Below, one piece after another: positions 1 to 8,467 of a stretch of DNA of 15,534 bases. The position numbers were made by a program, and so were the translations under genes. Below the pieces are notes generated by a model that saw only the letters and a program-made list of their open reading frames with translations, had not been told where the DNA came from and did no database searches. Within the stretch, counting starts at the first letter, position 1. Each line of letters starts with the position of its first letter. Source of the stretch: Flavobacterium sp. (GTDB lineage: Bacteria; Bacteroidota; Bacteroidia; Flavobacteriales; Flavobacteriaceae); contig JASLHL010000270.1 of the NCBI GenBank assembly GCA_030152225.1, forward strand, positions 1-15,534, read 5' to 3'.

Positions 1-28
1 ATATGTTAAATATAAACTAAATTTTTTT

Positions 29-36
29 TAGCTTTG
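29..36 (+). promoter_or_regulatory. Putative promoter -7 element for the gldKLMN operon
   Basis: TAGCTTTG is an exact match to the Bacteroidetes -7 consensus TAnnTTTG. It would start transcription near position 42, giving a leader of about 65 nt before gldK. No clear TTG or TTTG -33 element lies 19-21 nt upstream, and the window edge truncates that region, so this rests on one element only. Confidence 0.4.
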
Positions 37-106
37 TTTTTGAAAATTAAAAATAATTGAATACGTTTACATTTTTAAGAAGTATATAAGAAAACCTAAA
101 TAATAT

Positions 107-1507
107 ATGAAGAAGATCATTACGTTAGGAGCAGTTTTAGCTTTGGTATGCAGCTGTGGTACTGGAGATCGAGGTGAGTTGTTAGGAGGAACAGAAGGAA
201 AGAGATGGTCAACTACGAAGCCTCATGGTATGTCTTTAGTTCCTGGTGGGACTTTTACAATGGGACAATCAAACGAAGATTTCCTTGGTGCACAGGATGC
301 TCCAACAAAAACGGTGACGGTTGGTTCGTTCTATATGGATGAAACTGCAGTTACAAACAACCAGTATAGAAAATTCGTTGAATGGGTAAAGGATTCGGTT
401 ATCCGAACTCGTTTAGCTATTGCAGCTGATGATATGGGGTTAACTCCCGATGGTGGTGGTATCGGTGCATATGCATTTTTAGACAATGAAGAGAATCTAG
501 ATCGCATGACGCCTTATCAAAGATATATGTATGAGAACTACTACAGCATGGATAGCAGTGATGATATGTATGCTGGAAGAAGATTAAACAAAAAAGTAAA
601 CCTACCTGCGTCTGTAGATCGTTATCCAGATGAATACTACGTAGAGGTTATGGACTCGTTGTACATTCCAGCTTCGGAAACATATAATGGGTTGGGTATG
701 TTTGATGCATCTAAACTTAGCTTCAAGTACACCTATGTGGATTTAGAAGGAGCAATGAAAGATAAAGGGGTAGATCCTCGTGGAAAACGCAACAGACACT
801 TAAAAACAGAAACATTGTTGATCTATCCAGATACAACACGTTGGATTAAAGAATTCCAATATTCTTACAACGAGCCAATGCACAATGATTATTTCTGGCA
901 TGAAGCTTTCGGAGAATATCCAGTAGTAGGAGTAAACTGGCACCAAGCAAGAGCATTTGCAGCGTGGAGAACCTTGTACAAAAATACATTCTTACGTTCA
1001 AAACGCATGCCTTCAGAAGTACATGAGTACAGATTGCCAATGGAAAGCGAATGGGAATTTGCAGCTAGAGGTGGTTTAGAAGGAGCAATGTATCCTTGGG
1101 GTGGTCCTTACACAACAGATGAAAAAGGATGTTTCATGGCTAACTTCAAACCAAGTCGTTTTGATTATGCAGCGGATGGAGCTACTTATACAGCTGAAGC
1201 ACGTGCATATCCGCCAAATGGATATAATCTATACAATATGTCTGGAAACGTTGCAGAATGGACGAGTTCACCTTATGACTCATCGTCTTATGACTTTATG
1301 TCAAGCTTAAAACCAAAAAATATCAGATCTGAGACACCATTAAAAGTAATCAGAGGAGGATCTTGGAGAGACCCTGCTTATATGTTACAAGTGGCAACTC
1401 GTGATTCTGAATATGCAGACTCGGCTAGATCATATATCGGATTTAGATTAGTACAATCTGTTTCTGGATCGATGTCAAGAAGCAACGCCGCTAAAATGGC
1501 AAGATAA
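107..1507 (+). CDS. gldK: GldK, type IX secretion/gliding ring lipoprotein
   Basis: GldK is an outer-membrane-anchored lipoprotein that forms the periplasmic ring of the type IX secretion system with GldN. The 466-residue protein opens with a lipoprotein signal peptide: a KK start, a hydrophobic stretch, then V-C-S-C with Cys17 as the probable lipidated residue. The rest (about 43-453) is a formylglycine-generating-enzyme/sulfatase-modifying-factor fold. Visible family motifs are GGTFTMG near 47, YRLPMESEWEFAARGG at 308-323, GNVAEW at 380-385 and RGGSW at 416-420. The related gliding lipoprotein GldJ has the same fold, but the position directly before gldL identifies this one as GldK. The ATG start is supported by the signal peptide; there is little Shine-Dalgarno sequence, which is normal for this phylum. 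It is the first gene of a four-gene operon. Confidence 0.96.
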   Translation: MKKIITLGAVLALVCSCGTGDRGELLGGTEGKRWSTTKPHGMSLVPGGTFTMGQSNEDFLGAQDAPTKTVTVGSFYMDETAVTNNQYRKFVEWVKDSVIRTRLAIAADDMGLTPDGGGIGAYAFLDNEENLDRMTPYQRYMYENYYSMDSSDDMYAGRRLNKKVNLPASVDRYPDEYYVEVMDSLYIPASETYNGLGMFDASKLSFKYTYVDLEGAMKDKGVDPRGKRNRHLKTETLLIYPDTTRWIKEFQYSYNEPMHNDYFWHEAFGEYPVVGVNWHQARAFAAWRTLYKNTFLRSKRMPSEVHEYRLPMESEWEFAARGGLEGAMYPWGGPYTTDEKGCFMANFKPSRFDYAADGATYTAEARAYPPNGYNLYNMSGNVAEWTSSPYDSSSYDFMSSLKPKNIRSETPLKVIRGGSWRDPAYMLQVATRDSEYADSARSYIGFRLVQSVSGSMSRSNAAKMAR

Positions 1508-1563
1508 TTTTGAACCAAAACAATTATAGATTATAGACAAACAATTAAAACAATTAAAAAATT

Positions 1564-2235
1564 ATGGCAATACCTAAAAAAGTAATGAACTTCTGTTATG
1601 GAATGGGGGCTTCAGTTGTAATTATCGGTGCATTATTTAAAATTACGCACATGGAGTTAGGTCCAATTAATGGAAATAATATGCTAACTTTAGGATTGGT
1701 TGTAGAAGCTCTTATTTTTGCGATATCTGCTTTTGAACCAGTTGATGACGAGTTAGACTGGTCTAAAGTTTATCCCGAACTAAAAGGCGGAGAACCAACA
1801 CAAGTTAGAGGTGGCGGTAGTGGTGCTGTAGGATTTGTAGGTGGAGGAACTGAAGAGCAAGGAATGTTATCTAAAAAATTAGATGATTTACTTAAAGAAG
1901 CCAAAATTGATGGTGAATTAATGAATAGCTTAAATAGAAGTATCAGAAACTTTGAAGCAGCATCGAAAGAAATCGCTCCAACAGTTGATTCAGTTGCTTC
2001 TACAAGAAAATACGCTGAAGAAATGTCATTGGCTGCTGCTCAATTAGAATCTTTAAACTCAATGTATAAAGTTCAATTGGAAAGCGCAACGCGCAATGCT
2101 GAGATCAATAAAGAAGTTGCTGAAAATAACATCAAATTAAAAGAGCAAATGTCTGCTTTGACAGGCAATCTAGCTTCTTTAAACACAGTTTATGGAGGTA
2201 TGCTTTCTGCAATGGGTCACCGCGGTGCTAATTAA
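1564..2235 (+). CDS. gldL: GldL, inner-membrane motor subunit of the type IX secretion system
   Basis: GldL forms the cytoplasmic-membrane, proton-motive-force-driven motor with GldM. The 223-residue protein has two transmembrane helices, about residues 8-27 and 40-57, followed by the motif AFEPVDDELDW and a long, mostly helical cytoplasmic tail with coiled-coil character (about 95-215). The charged membrane residues associated with GldL function are present: Lys26 in helix 1 and Glu48 in helix 2, with Glu58 just after it. From memory these match Lys27, Glu49 and Glu59 of the Flavobacterium johnsoniae protein. A glycine-rich linker lies at about 81-94. The gene follows gldK after 56 nt of AT-rich sequence containing a repeated ACAATTAAA, with no terminator, and precedes gldM by 26 nt, so it is cotranscribed. 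Confidence 0.96.
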   Translation: MAIPKKVMNFCYGMGASVVIIGALFKITHMELGPINGNNMLTLGLVVEALIFAISAFEPVDDELDWSKVYPELKGGEPTQVRGGGSGAVGFVGGGTEEQGMLSKKLDDLLKEAKIDGELMNSLNRSIRNFEAASKEIAPTVDSVASTRKYAEEMSLAAAQLESLNSMYKVQLESATRNAEINKEVAENNIKLKEQMSALTGNLASLNTVYGGMLSAMGHRGAN

Positions 2236-2261
2236 TTTATAATCAGATAAAGTTATAAATA

Positions 2262-3827
2262 ATGGCAGGAGGAGCAAAATTGACGCCTAGGCAAAGGATG
2301 ATTAACCTTATGTATCTTGTGTTCATCGCGATGATGGCACTTCAGATGTCAAAGGAGGTTTTATCAGCTTTTGGTATGGTAAACGACAAATTTGAATCGT
2401 CGAATATTTCGGCGATAGATAATAATAGCAATTTATTAGGAGGTTTAGAAGCTAAATCAGCAGATGATCCAACTCGTTTTGGCGAGCCTTATAAGAAAGC
2501 TAAGCAAGTAGCAGCAGTAACAAAAGAGTTTTACGATTATGTTGCCGTTGTTAAGAAACAAATTACAGATCCTTTAGAAGAGCAACGTGTGGATGGTAAA
2601 TTACCAGCAGAGCGCATGGAAAAAGGAGATGTAATTGATCAAGCCTGGTTTAAAGGTGATAAATATTCTGCAGAAGGAGAAGAGTTTATCGGAGCAATTG
2701 AAAAATACAAAAGCACAATCTTAGAAATTATTGGGGATGACGTGAAGTTTATTCCAATCGTTTCAGAAGTGCAAAATAGATTTGATATTTCGGATGTAAA
2801 AGATGCTGAAGGGGTAGTCAAACCGTATTTAAATTACAATTTCCAAGGGTTTCCTGCAATTGCGTCTTTAACGAAGTTATCGACAATGCAAAATGATGCA
2901 ATGATTATTGAGCACGATTACTATAACGTATTATTAGGTAATACATTAAGTCAAGCGGCTTCAATGCGTAACTATGCTGCAATTGTAATCCCTGAAAAAT
3001 CAGCTTTCTTTGCTGGAGAGCAGTTTAAAGGAAAAGTTGTATTAGGACGTTATGATAAATCTACAGTTCCTACTGAAGTAGTGGTAAATGGACAAAAAGT
3101 TGATTTATCTCAAGCTTTAGAAGATGGGCAAGTAAACCTGAGCTTCGGTACAGGTAACGTTGGAGAACATGATGTAAAAGGTAAATTTACGTTCATGGAA
3201 GATGGAAAACCAGTTGAAATCGATATCAAAGGAAACTATGTTGTAGTGCCAAAACCGAATTCAGCGAATATCTCTGCAGATAAAATGAACGTGGTATACC
3301 GCGGGGTTGTGAACCCAATGACTATTTCATTTGCTGGTATTTCTGATGATAAAGTAGTAGCAAATGCGCCTGGTTTATCAAAAGGTGGAAAAGCAGGACA
3401 GTATAATATGCGTCCGCAAGCAGGTAGAGAAGTTACAATTAACGTATCTGGAAAATTACCTGACGGATCAACTGTAAGCGACAAAAAAGTATTTAGAATT
3501 AAAGATATTCCTGCACCTCGTGGTACAGTTCGTGGTGAATATGCTGCGAAAGGTCCTAAGTCTAACTTAGAGATCGTAACGATTGGTGCAAAATTAGAAG
3601 ATTTTGATTTTGAATTAGGATTAACAGTTACAGGATTTGTATTGCAAGTTCCAGGACAACCATCTGTGGTCGTTCAAGGAAATAGAATGAATGACAGAGC
3701 GAAAGCTGCAATTTCAAAAGCAAGACTAGGAGATGTAGTGGTTATTTCTGATATCAAGGTGCGTTTAGATGGTGCGGGTGATTACGCATTAAAGAAAACA
3801 GCTCCTTGTACATTCGAAATCATGTAA
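2262..3827 (+). CDS. gldM: GldM, periplasm-spanning motor subunit of the type IX secretion system
   Basis: GldM couples the inner-membrane motor to the outer-membrane-side GldK/GldN ring. The 521-residue protein has a short cytoplasmic N-terminus containing LTPRQRMINLMYLVF, one transmembrane helix at about 14-34, and a large periplasmic part that in the family folds into four domains (D1-D4). The N-terminal motif, the single helix followed by SKEVLSAFG, and the length are all typical; the F. johnsoniae protein is about 513 residues. Later segments such as VVNGQKVDLSQA and NVVYRGVVNPMTISF fit the periplasmic beta-rich domains. The ATG at 2262 puts the conserved N-terminus in register. The gene is 26 nt after gldL and about 36 nt before the chosen gldN start, within the same operon. 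Confidence 0.96.
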   Translation: MAGGAKLTPRQRMINLMYLVFIAMMALQMSKEVLSAFGMVNDKFESSNISAIDNNSNLLGGLEAKSADDPTRFGEPYKKAKQVAAVTKEFYDYVAVVKKQITDPLEEQRVDGKLPAERMEKGDVIDQAWFKGDKYSAEGEEFIGAIEKYKSTILEIIGDDVKFIPIVSEVQNRFDISDVKDAEGVVKPYLNYNFQGFPAIASLTKLSTMQNDAMIIEHDYYNVLLGNTLSQAASMRNYAAIVIPEKSAFFAGEQFKGKVVLGRYDKSTVPTEVVVNGQKVDLSQALEDGQVNLSFGTGNVGEHDVKGKFTFMEDGKPVEIDIKGNYVVVPKPNSANISADKMNVVYRGVVNPMTISFAGISDDKVVANAPGLSKGGKAGQYNMRPQAGREVTINVSGKLPDGSTVSDKKVFRIKDIPAPRGTVRGEYAAKGPKSNLEIVTIGAKLEDFDFELGLTVTGFVLQVPGQPSVVVQGNRMNDRAKAAISKARLGDVVVISDIKVRLDGAGDYALKKTAPCTFEIM

Positions 3828-3863
3828 TTTCGAAATAAATAATAGAAGAAAACTTTGAATAAT

Positions 3864-4751
3864 ATGAACTGGAAAAAAATTTCACTATTTGTAGCATTTT
3901 CGATATTCTCATTGCAAGCATCTGCACAAAAAAACTTGTTAAATGCTAAGTCAGCAGAGGAAATCGGAATTAAAAGTATTCAAGATATATACGTACAAAG
4001 CGAAGGGCCAATTCCATACGGGTATGTAGCAGATAAGGATATCCTATTTGGTATAAAAGTATGGGAAAACATTTCTCTAGAAGAGAAAGCAAATGAGTCT
4101 TATTACTATCCAATCGAAGAAGTTTCGGGCGATGGAAGAAAATCAATGTTCCAAGCTTTGATTGATGGTATTAAGTCTGGAGCTATCACAGAAGTATATG
4201 ATGATAGTGACTTTAAAAGAAAAAGATCGTTAAAGGAACTTGAAACATCTTTCGTTAAAATTGATACTACAGATGCTGGTATTGAATACTATAATGCTGG
4301 TGAAAGAATTCCAGAAGAATATATTCAACGTGTAGAATTACGTCCATCTGATGTAAAATCGTACCACGTAGTAGGGATGTGGTATTTTGATCGCAATGAA
4401 GGTCAGTTGAAATACCGTCTTTTAGGTATCGCGCCAGTAGTAGTAGATTTGTATACCAAAGGTGCAGAAGTTGAAAACGCAGTAGAACTTTTCTGGATTT
4501 TCTTCCCAGATGCTAGAAATACCTTGTTCGAAGCACAAGTATTCAACTCTAAAAACCCGATGAATCCAATGAATTCTGATCATTTGTTAAATGCTAGACG
4601 CTTTAGCTCTACGATTTATAAAGCAGATAATCAATACGGAGATTCACGTATTAACGATTATATCAAAGGTGGAGAGTTAAGTCAATTATTTGAAGGCGAA
4701 CGCATCAAAGAATTGATCAGAAACCTTGAAGATGATTTATGGAATTACTAA
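3864..4751 (+). CDS. gldN: GldN, periplasmic ring protein of the type IX secretion system
   Basis: GldN is the soluble periplasmic partner of GldK in the secretion ring (PorN in Porphyromonas). The frame is open from a TTG at 3855, but the ATG at 3864 is chosen. It begins directly at a classical signal peptide (MNWKK, hydrophobic stretch, then QASA|Q), with likely signal-peptidase I cleavage after Ala21. This gives 295 residues, a usual length for the family. Recognisable segments include RSLKELETSFVKIDTTD, VKSYHVVGMWYFDRNEGQLKYR and a C-terminal RINDYIKGGELSQLFEGERIK. It is the last gene of the gldKLMN operon, and a strong terminator follows 20 nt after the stop codon. The stop region carries a small tandem duplication, described separately. 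Confidence 0.95.
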   Translation: MNWKKISLFVAFSIFSLQASAQKNLLNAKSAEEIGIKSIQDIYVQSEGPIPYGYVADKDILFGIKVWENISLEEKANESYYYPIEEVSGDGRKSMFQALIDGIKSGAITEVYDDSDFKRKRSLKELETSFVKIDTTDAGIEYYNAGERIPEEYIQRVELRPSDVKSYHVVGMWYFDRNEGQLKYRLLGIAPVVVDLYTKGAEVENAVELFWIFFPDARNTLFEAQVFNSKNPMNPMNSDHLLNARRFSSTIYKADNQYGDSRINDYIKGGELSQLFEGERIKELIRNLEDDLWNY

Positions 4752-4769
4752 TTTTGTAATTACTAATTT
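4743..4769 (+). repeat. 15-nt-period tandem duplication over the gldN stop codon
   Basis: AATTACTAATTT occurs at 4743-4754 and again at 4758-4769, separated by three bases. The first copy contains the gldN stop TAA. Because the period is 15 nt, the second copy repeats the same Asn-Tyr-stop codons in the same frame, so a second in-frame TAA lies five codons downstream. Confidence 0.8.
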
Positions 4770-4771
4770 AT

Positions 4772-4806
4772 AAAGCTCTTATCTAAATTAGATAAGAGCT
4801 TTTTTT
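4772..4806 (+). terminator. Rho-independent terminator after gldN
   Basis: A perfect 15-base inverted repeat (4772-4786 with 4788-4802, core GCTCTTATCTAA) is followed by a T run ending at 4806. The stem is long, and the centre would open to a loop of a few bases. The T tract on the + strand and the position just after gldN mark it as the end of the gldKLMN operon. The A run on its left side could let it work on the other strand too, although no gene there needs it. Confidence 0.9.
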
Positions 4807-4818
4807 ATTATTTGACCT

Positions 4819-5874
4819 ATGGTGGATTATATTGTTGTTGGAACAGGATTAGCTGGAATTGCTTTTACTGAGAAATTAACCCAAGAAGGAAAAACGTTTA
4901 TCGTGATCGATGCAGAGGAACGATCGTCCTCCTTAGTTGCAGGAGGGATGTATAATCCTGTTGTTCTAAAGCGCTTTACTGATGTTTGGAAGGTCAAAGA
5001 ACAACTTACTTTAGCAGAAGTTTTTTATCCTGCACTGGAGGAGAAATTACAAATTTCATGTTGGCATCCTATGGCATTATACCGTCGTTTGGCTTCTATT
5101 GAAGAGCAAAATAATTGGTTTCAGGCCGCAGATCGTCCCAATCTAAATGCTTTTTTATCTCCTGAGATTGAAAAGAAGCAATTAGATGGAGTAGATTTGC
5201 CCTTTGGATTAGGTAAAGTGATGGCAACTGGTTATTTGGAAACCGATGATTTAATCCCTGCTTATCGGCAATATTTGACCCAATTGGGATGTTATAAAAA
5301 AGAATCGTTCGACTATGCGGCTTTGCAATATGATGAGCAAGGTATTTCATACAAAGGTATTCAAGCACACCGCATTGTTTTTGCGGAAGGTTTCGGTTTA
5401 TTGCAGAATCCTTTTTTTAATACGCTACCCTTAGACGGTACCAAAGGAGAGTTGATGATTGTGAAGATACCAAACTTAAACTGCGATTTTATGCTAAAAG
5501 CAGGGGTGTTTTTAATTCCAATTGGCAACGATCTTTATAAAGTAGGAGCCACTTATAATTGGGAAGACAAAACAGATGATCCTACGCTGGCAGGTAAAGA
5601 AGAACTTTTGGAAGGATTGCGTAGTTTTATTACGCTCGATTTTGAAGTAGTCGAACATATTGCAGGTATTCGGCCAACTGTGAAAGATAGACGCCCTTTG
5701 TTAGGTAGAAGTTTAGAATCTGACCGTATTCTAGTTTTGAACGGCTTGGGAACGCGAGGAGTCTTGCTTGCGCCTTATTTGGCTGAGCAATTATACAATT
5801 ACATAGAAAAAGATATAGCGTTGGAGGAAAATATATCCATTCACCGCTACAAAAAATTTAAATTAAAGAAGTAG
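4819..5874 (+). CDS. FAD-dependent oxidoreductase (DAO family)
   Basis: This 351-residue protein belongs to the D-amino-acid oxidase-like FAD-dependent oxidoreductases. The N-terminal dinucleotide-binding motif is VVGTGLAG, with Gly8, Gly10 and Gly13, and Asp31 ends the second strand where the ribose of FAD is bound. SSSLVAGGMYNPVVLKR (about 36-52) fits the FAD-contacting loop after it. Near the C-terminus, GIRPTVKDRRPLLG (283-296) and NGLGTRGVLLAP (308-319) are the usual closing motifs of the fold, and they resemble the oxidase half of MnmC and ThiO-type enzymes. The substrate cannot be read from the sequence. The ATG lies only 12 nt after the terminator, so its promoter must overlap the terminator region or depend on read-through. 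The ABC-F gene starts 5 nt after its stop, so the two are cotranscribed. Confidence 0.88.
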   Translation: MVDYIVVGTGLAGIAFTEKLTQEGKTFIVIDAEERSSSLVAGGMYNPVVLKRFTDVWKVKEQLTLAEVFYPALEEKLQISCWHPMALYRRLASIEEQNNWFQAADRPNLNAFLSPEIEKKQLDGVDLPFGLGKVMATGYLETDDLIPAYRQYLTQLGCYKKESFDYAALQYDEQGISYKGIQAHRIVFAEGFGLLQNPFFNTLPLDGTKGELMIVKIPNLNCDFMLKAGVFLIPIGNDLYKVGATYNWEDKTDDPTLAGKEELLEGLRSFITLDFEVVEHIAGIRPTVKDRRPLLGRSLESDRILVLNGLGTRGVLLAPYLAEQLYNYIEKDIALEENISIHRYKKFKLKK

Positions 5875-5879
5875 TATTT

Positions 5880-7796
5880 ATGTTGAATATACATAATTTG
5901 TCTGTTTCGTTTTCAGGAGAGTTTTTATTTGAAAGCGTTACATTCAGAATTGGGGCTGGTGACCGCGTTGGTTTAGTAGGGAAAAATGGAGCTGGAAAGT
6001 CAACGATGTTGAAACTTTTATCTCGCGATATGGAACCTGATACGGGTAGTATCGCTATGGAAAAGGAACTTAAAATAGGATTCCTACGTCAGGATATTGA
6101 TTTTATTCCTGGAAGAACGGTACTAGAAGAAGCCTACCAAGCCTTTGTAGAAATTAAAGAAGTTGAAGCAGCACTGGATCGCGTCAATAAAGAATTAGCT
6201 GAACGTACGGATTATGAATCGGAATCCTACAGTGAGTTGATTGAGAAATTGAGTGATTTAACCCATCGTTTTGAAATTATTGGAGGATATAACTATGTAG
6301 GAAATACTGAGCGCGTACTTCAAGGATTGGGTTTCAAACGTGAAGATTTTGATAATCTTACTGATACATTCTCTGGAGGTTGGCGTATGCGTATCGAATT
6401 AGCTAAGCTCTTATTGCAAGATAATGATGTACTGTTACTCGATGAGCCAACCAACCACTTGGATATTGAAAGTATCATCTGGTTGGAAAACTTTTTAAAA
6501 GGATATCCAGGCGCTGTGGTAATTATTTCCCACGATAAAATGTTCTTGGATAACGTAACAAACCGCACCATTGAAATTTCATTGGGTAAGATTTACGATT
6601 TTGATAAGCCGTATTCTGAATACTTAGTATTGCGTGAAGAATTACGCGAAATGCAATTGGCTGCTCAAAAAAATCAAGCAAAAAAAATAGAGGAAACAGA
6701 GAAATTGATCGAGCGTTTCCGCTACAAAGCAACAAAAGCGTCCATGGCGCAATCGCTAATTAAAAAATTAGATAAGGTTGAGCGCATTGAGGTTGATGAA
6801 GATGATAATGCTGTGATGAATATCTCCTTTCCCGTAAGTATTGATCCTGGAAAGGTCGTATTGGAAATGGAGAATATTACCAAGCGTTTTGGCGATAAAG
6901 TAATCTTTAAAGACGTGAATTTCTTGATTGAACGCGGAAGTAAAATTGCCTTCGTTGGACAGAATGGACAAGGAAAGTCTACGTTGATCAAAGCGGTAAT
7001 GAAAGAATTTGAATACGAGGGGTCAATTAAAGTGGGACACAACGTGCAAATTGGCTATTTTGCGCAAAATCAAGCGGATTATTTAGATGGCGAAAAAACG
7101 CTTTTAGATACCATGCTGGATGCTGCTACAGATGGCAACCGCGTCAAAGTTCGCGATATGCTAGGTGCTTTCTTATTTAGAGGAGACGATGTAGAAAAGA
7201 AAGTAAAAGTATTGTCAGGGGGTGAGCGAAATCGCTTGGCTTTATGTCGTATGTTACTTTCACCTATCAACGTATTGCTAATGGATGAGCCGACGAATCA
7301 CTTGGATATTAAGTCGAAAAACGTATTGAAACAGGCGTTGCTAAATTTTAAAGGAACCTTGATCTTAGTTTCCCACGACCGTGATTTCTTACAAGGATTA
7401 ACCAATTTAGTCTACGAATTCAAGGATCAAAAAATCAAGGAATATTTAGGTGATATCAACTACTTCTTAGAGGAACGCAAGGCGCAAAATATGCGAGAGA
7501 TCGAGAAGAAAAGCGATAAACAAGAGCCTCAAGTGGCCAAGGTAGAGGAGAAGAAAGCAGTAACCTTGTCTTACGAAGATCAGAAAAAACAAAAGACGCT
7601 GCAAAATCGATTGAGTAAAATTGAAAGCGAGATCAGTGATTTGGAAAAGAAAATTGCCAAAGACGATGAGCGTTTAGCTGTAGATTACGAAAAACTTATG
7701 CAAGATGAAGCTTTTTTTAGCGCATATGAGAAGAATAAAAAGAAAGTAGAGGGATTGATGCAAGAATGGGAAGATATTGCTGCAGCACTGATGTAA
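5880..7796 (+). CDS. ABC-F family ATPase (ribosome-associated type)
   Basis: This 638-residue protein has two ATP-binding cassettes and no membrane segment, the ABC-F arrangement; family members act on ribosomes or translation rather than transport. Cassette 1 has Walker A GKNGAGKST at 34-42, signature FSGGW at 164-168 and Walker B ending DEPTNHLD at 188-195. Cassette 2 has GQNGQGKST at 360-368, LSGGE at 445-449 and DEPTNHLD at 469-476, followed by VSHDRDF. The charged helical stretch between cassettes (about 240-310) is the interdomain linker. Residues about 535-638 form a Lys/Glu-rich coiled coil like the C-terminal domain of Uup-type members. All catalytic motifs look intact. Whether it is housekeeping (Uup/EttA-like) or antibiotic-protective cannot be decided from the sequence, although the conserved context favours housekeeping. 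Confidence 0.93.
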   Translation: MLNIHNLSVSFSGEFLFESVTFRIGAGDRVGLVGKNGAGKSTMLKLLSRDMEPDTGSIAMEKELKIGFLRQDIDFIPGRTVLEEAYQAFVEIKEVEAALDRVNKELAERTDYESESYSELIEKLSDLTHRFEIIGGYNYVGNTERVLQGLGFKREDFDNLTDTFSGGWRMRIELAKLLLQDNDVLLLDEPTNHLDIESIIWLENFLKGYPGAVVIISHDKMFLDNVTNRTIEISLGKIYDFDKPYSEYLVLREELREMQLAAQKNQAKKIEETEKLIERFRYKATKASMAQSLIKKLDKVERIEVDEDDNAVMNISFPVSIDPGKVVLEMENITKRFGDKVIFKDVNFLIERGSKIAFVGQNGQGKSTLIKAVMKEFEYEGSIKVGHNVQIGYFAQNQADYLDGEKTLLDTMLDAATDGNRVKVRDMLGAFLFRGDDVEKKVKVLSGGERNRLALCRMLLSPINVLLMDEPTNHLDIKSKNVLKQALLNFKGTLILVSHDRDFLQGLTNLVYEFKDQKIKEYLGDINYFLEERKAQNMREIEKKSDKQEPQVAKVEEKKAVTLSYEDQKKQKTLQNRLSKIESEISDLEKKIAKDDERLAVDYEKLMQDEAFFSAYEKNKKKVEGLMQEWEDIAAALM

Positions 7797-7808
7797 ATAA
7801 AGATAAAG

Positions 7809-7844
7809 AAAAGGTTTGTACAAATGGTACAAGCCTTTTTTTTT
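7809..7844 (+). terminator. Rho-independent terminator after the ABC-F gene
   Basis: An 11-bp stem (AAGGTTTGTAC at 7811-7821 with GTACAAGCCTT at 7827-7837) contains one G-T wobble, encloses a 5-nt loop, and is followed by nine T residues. Flanking A and T bases extend the stem. It lies 12 nt after the ABC-F stop and closes that operon. Confidence 0.9.
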
Positions 7845-7847
7845 GTA

Positions 7848-7882
7848 TTTGTGTTTATTACGTGTTTTTTTGTTTACATTTA
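7848..7882 (+). promoter_or_regulatory. Possible promoter of the secreted-protein/hydrolase operon
   Basis: TACATTTA at 7875-7882 matches TAnnTTTG except for the last base. A TTTG at 7848-7851 lies 23 nt upstream, slightly wider than the usual spacing. The position after a terminator and 16 nt before the next start codon is sensible, but the match is imperfect. Confidence 0.25.
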
Positions 7883-7898
7883 GTAGAAAATAAACAAC

Positions 7899-8453
7899 AT
7901 GAAACGCATTTTATACCTTACTTGTCTAAGTACATTAGGACTGTGGAGTAGCGCTACTATCGCTCAGTCTAAAGAAAAAATAAATCCTTCTGCTGTGGCG
8001 GAATCTACGTTTAATCTAGCCGATTTGAATCGACACAATTATTCCTATGTGATGGAGATTCAGAATAAGGTATATTCAGGTTATAGTAGCTTGGGATTAA
8101 ATCCTAAAATGATCAAAGATGTTATGTTGGAAAAGGGAACTTTTGCACTAGATGGATTTACTTACGATCGCAAAATTAAAATAGAAACCAAGGATGCCAA
8201 ACAACTGCAATTGCTCACCTTAGCAGAATGGCTAAAAGATGCTGGATTAGTGAATGAGAATGTAGTTTTTATGATTAATCAAGCTGTATTGAATGTTAAG
8301 CCTCAATATGTGTTGATAGATAAAGATTACATCTTAGATTCTGAAGTGGTTGTTTTGGATCAATTGGGCTTTGAAAAACCAGTGACAGTAGTCAAAATAC
8401 GCACCAAAATCAAAGAAAATTTGAAGATAGGTGTTTCCCATAAAGCGAAATAA
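7899..8453 (+). CDS. Exported protein of unknown function
   Basis: I do not recognise this 184-residue protein. It starts with a clear signal peptide (MKRILYL, hydrophobic core, then ATIA|Q) with likely cleavage after residue 22, so it should be periplasmic or surface-exposed. No lipobox cysteine, transmembrane helix, Por-type C-terminal sorting domain or catalytic motif is evident. The mature part is mixed alpha/beta in character. It has a possible helix around LQLLTLAEWLKDAGL (about 103-117) and ends in a lysine-rich tail. It has its own transcription unit after the ABC-F terminator. The alpha/beta hydrolase starts 14 nt after its stop, so the two are probably cotranscribed, but this suggests no specific role. 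The ATG is chosen because the signal peptide begins there; an overlapping upstream frame at 7766-7951 is spurious. Confidence 0.75.
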   Translation: MKRILYLTCLSTLGLWSSATIAQSKEKINPSAVAESTFNLADLNRHNYSYVMEIQNKVYSGYSSLGLNPKMIKDVMLEKGTFALDGFTYDRKIKIETKDAKQLQLLTLAEWLKDAGLVNENVVFMINQAVLNVKPQYVLIDKDYILDSEVVVLDQLGFEKPVTVVKIRTKIKENLKIGVSHKAK

Positions 8454-8467
8454 AGAGAAAGGGAAAC

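Noticed and set aside
3855..3863. TTG start for gldN at 3855
   Set aside because: It would only add three residues before a perfect signal peptide beginning at the ATG at 3864; the ATG is more likely.
5880..7796. Antibiotic-resistance ABC-F assignment
   Set aside because: No feature specific to a resistance subgroup is visible, and the gene sits in a conserved-looking operon; only the family was called.
7766..7951. A 61-codon frame overlapping the ABC-F end and the next gene start
   Set aside because: It reads through a terminator hairpin and its T run, and the encoded stretch is just low-complexity Phe/Cys/Val. The signal-peptide protein at 7899 is in another frame and far better supported.
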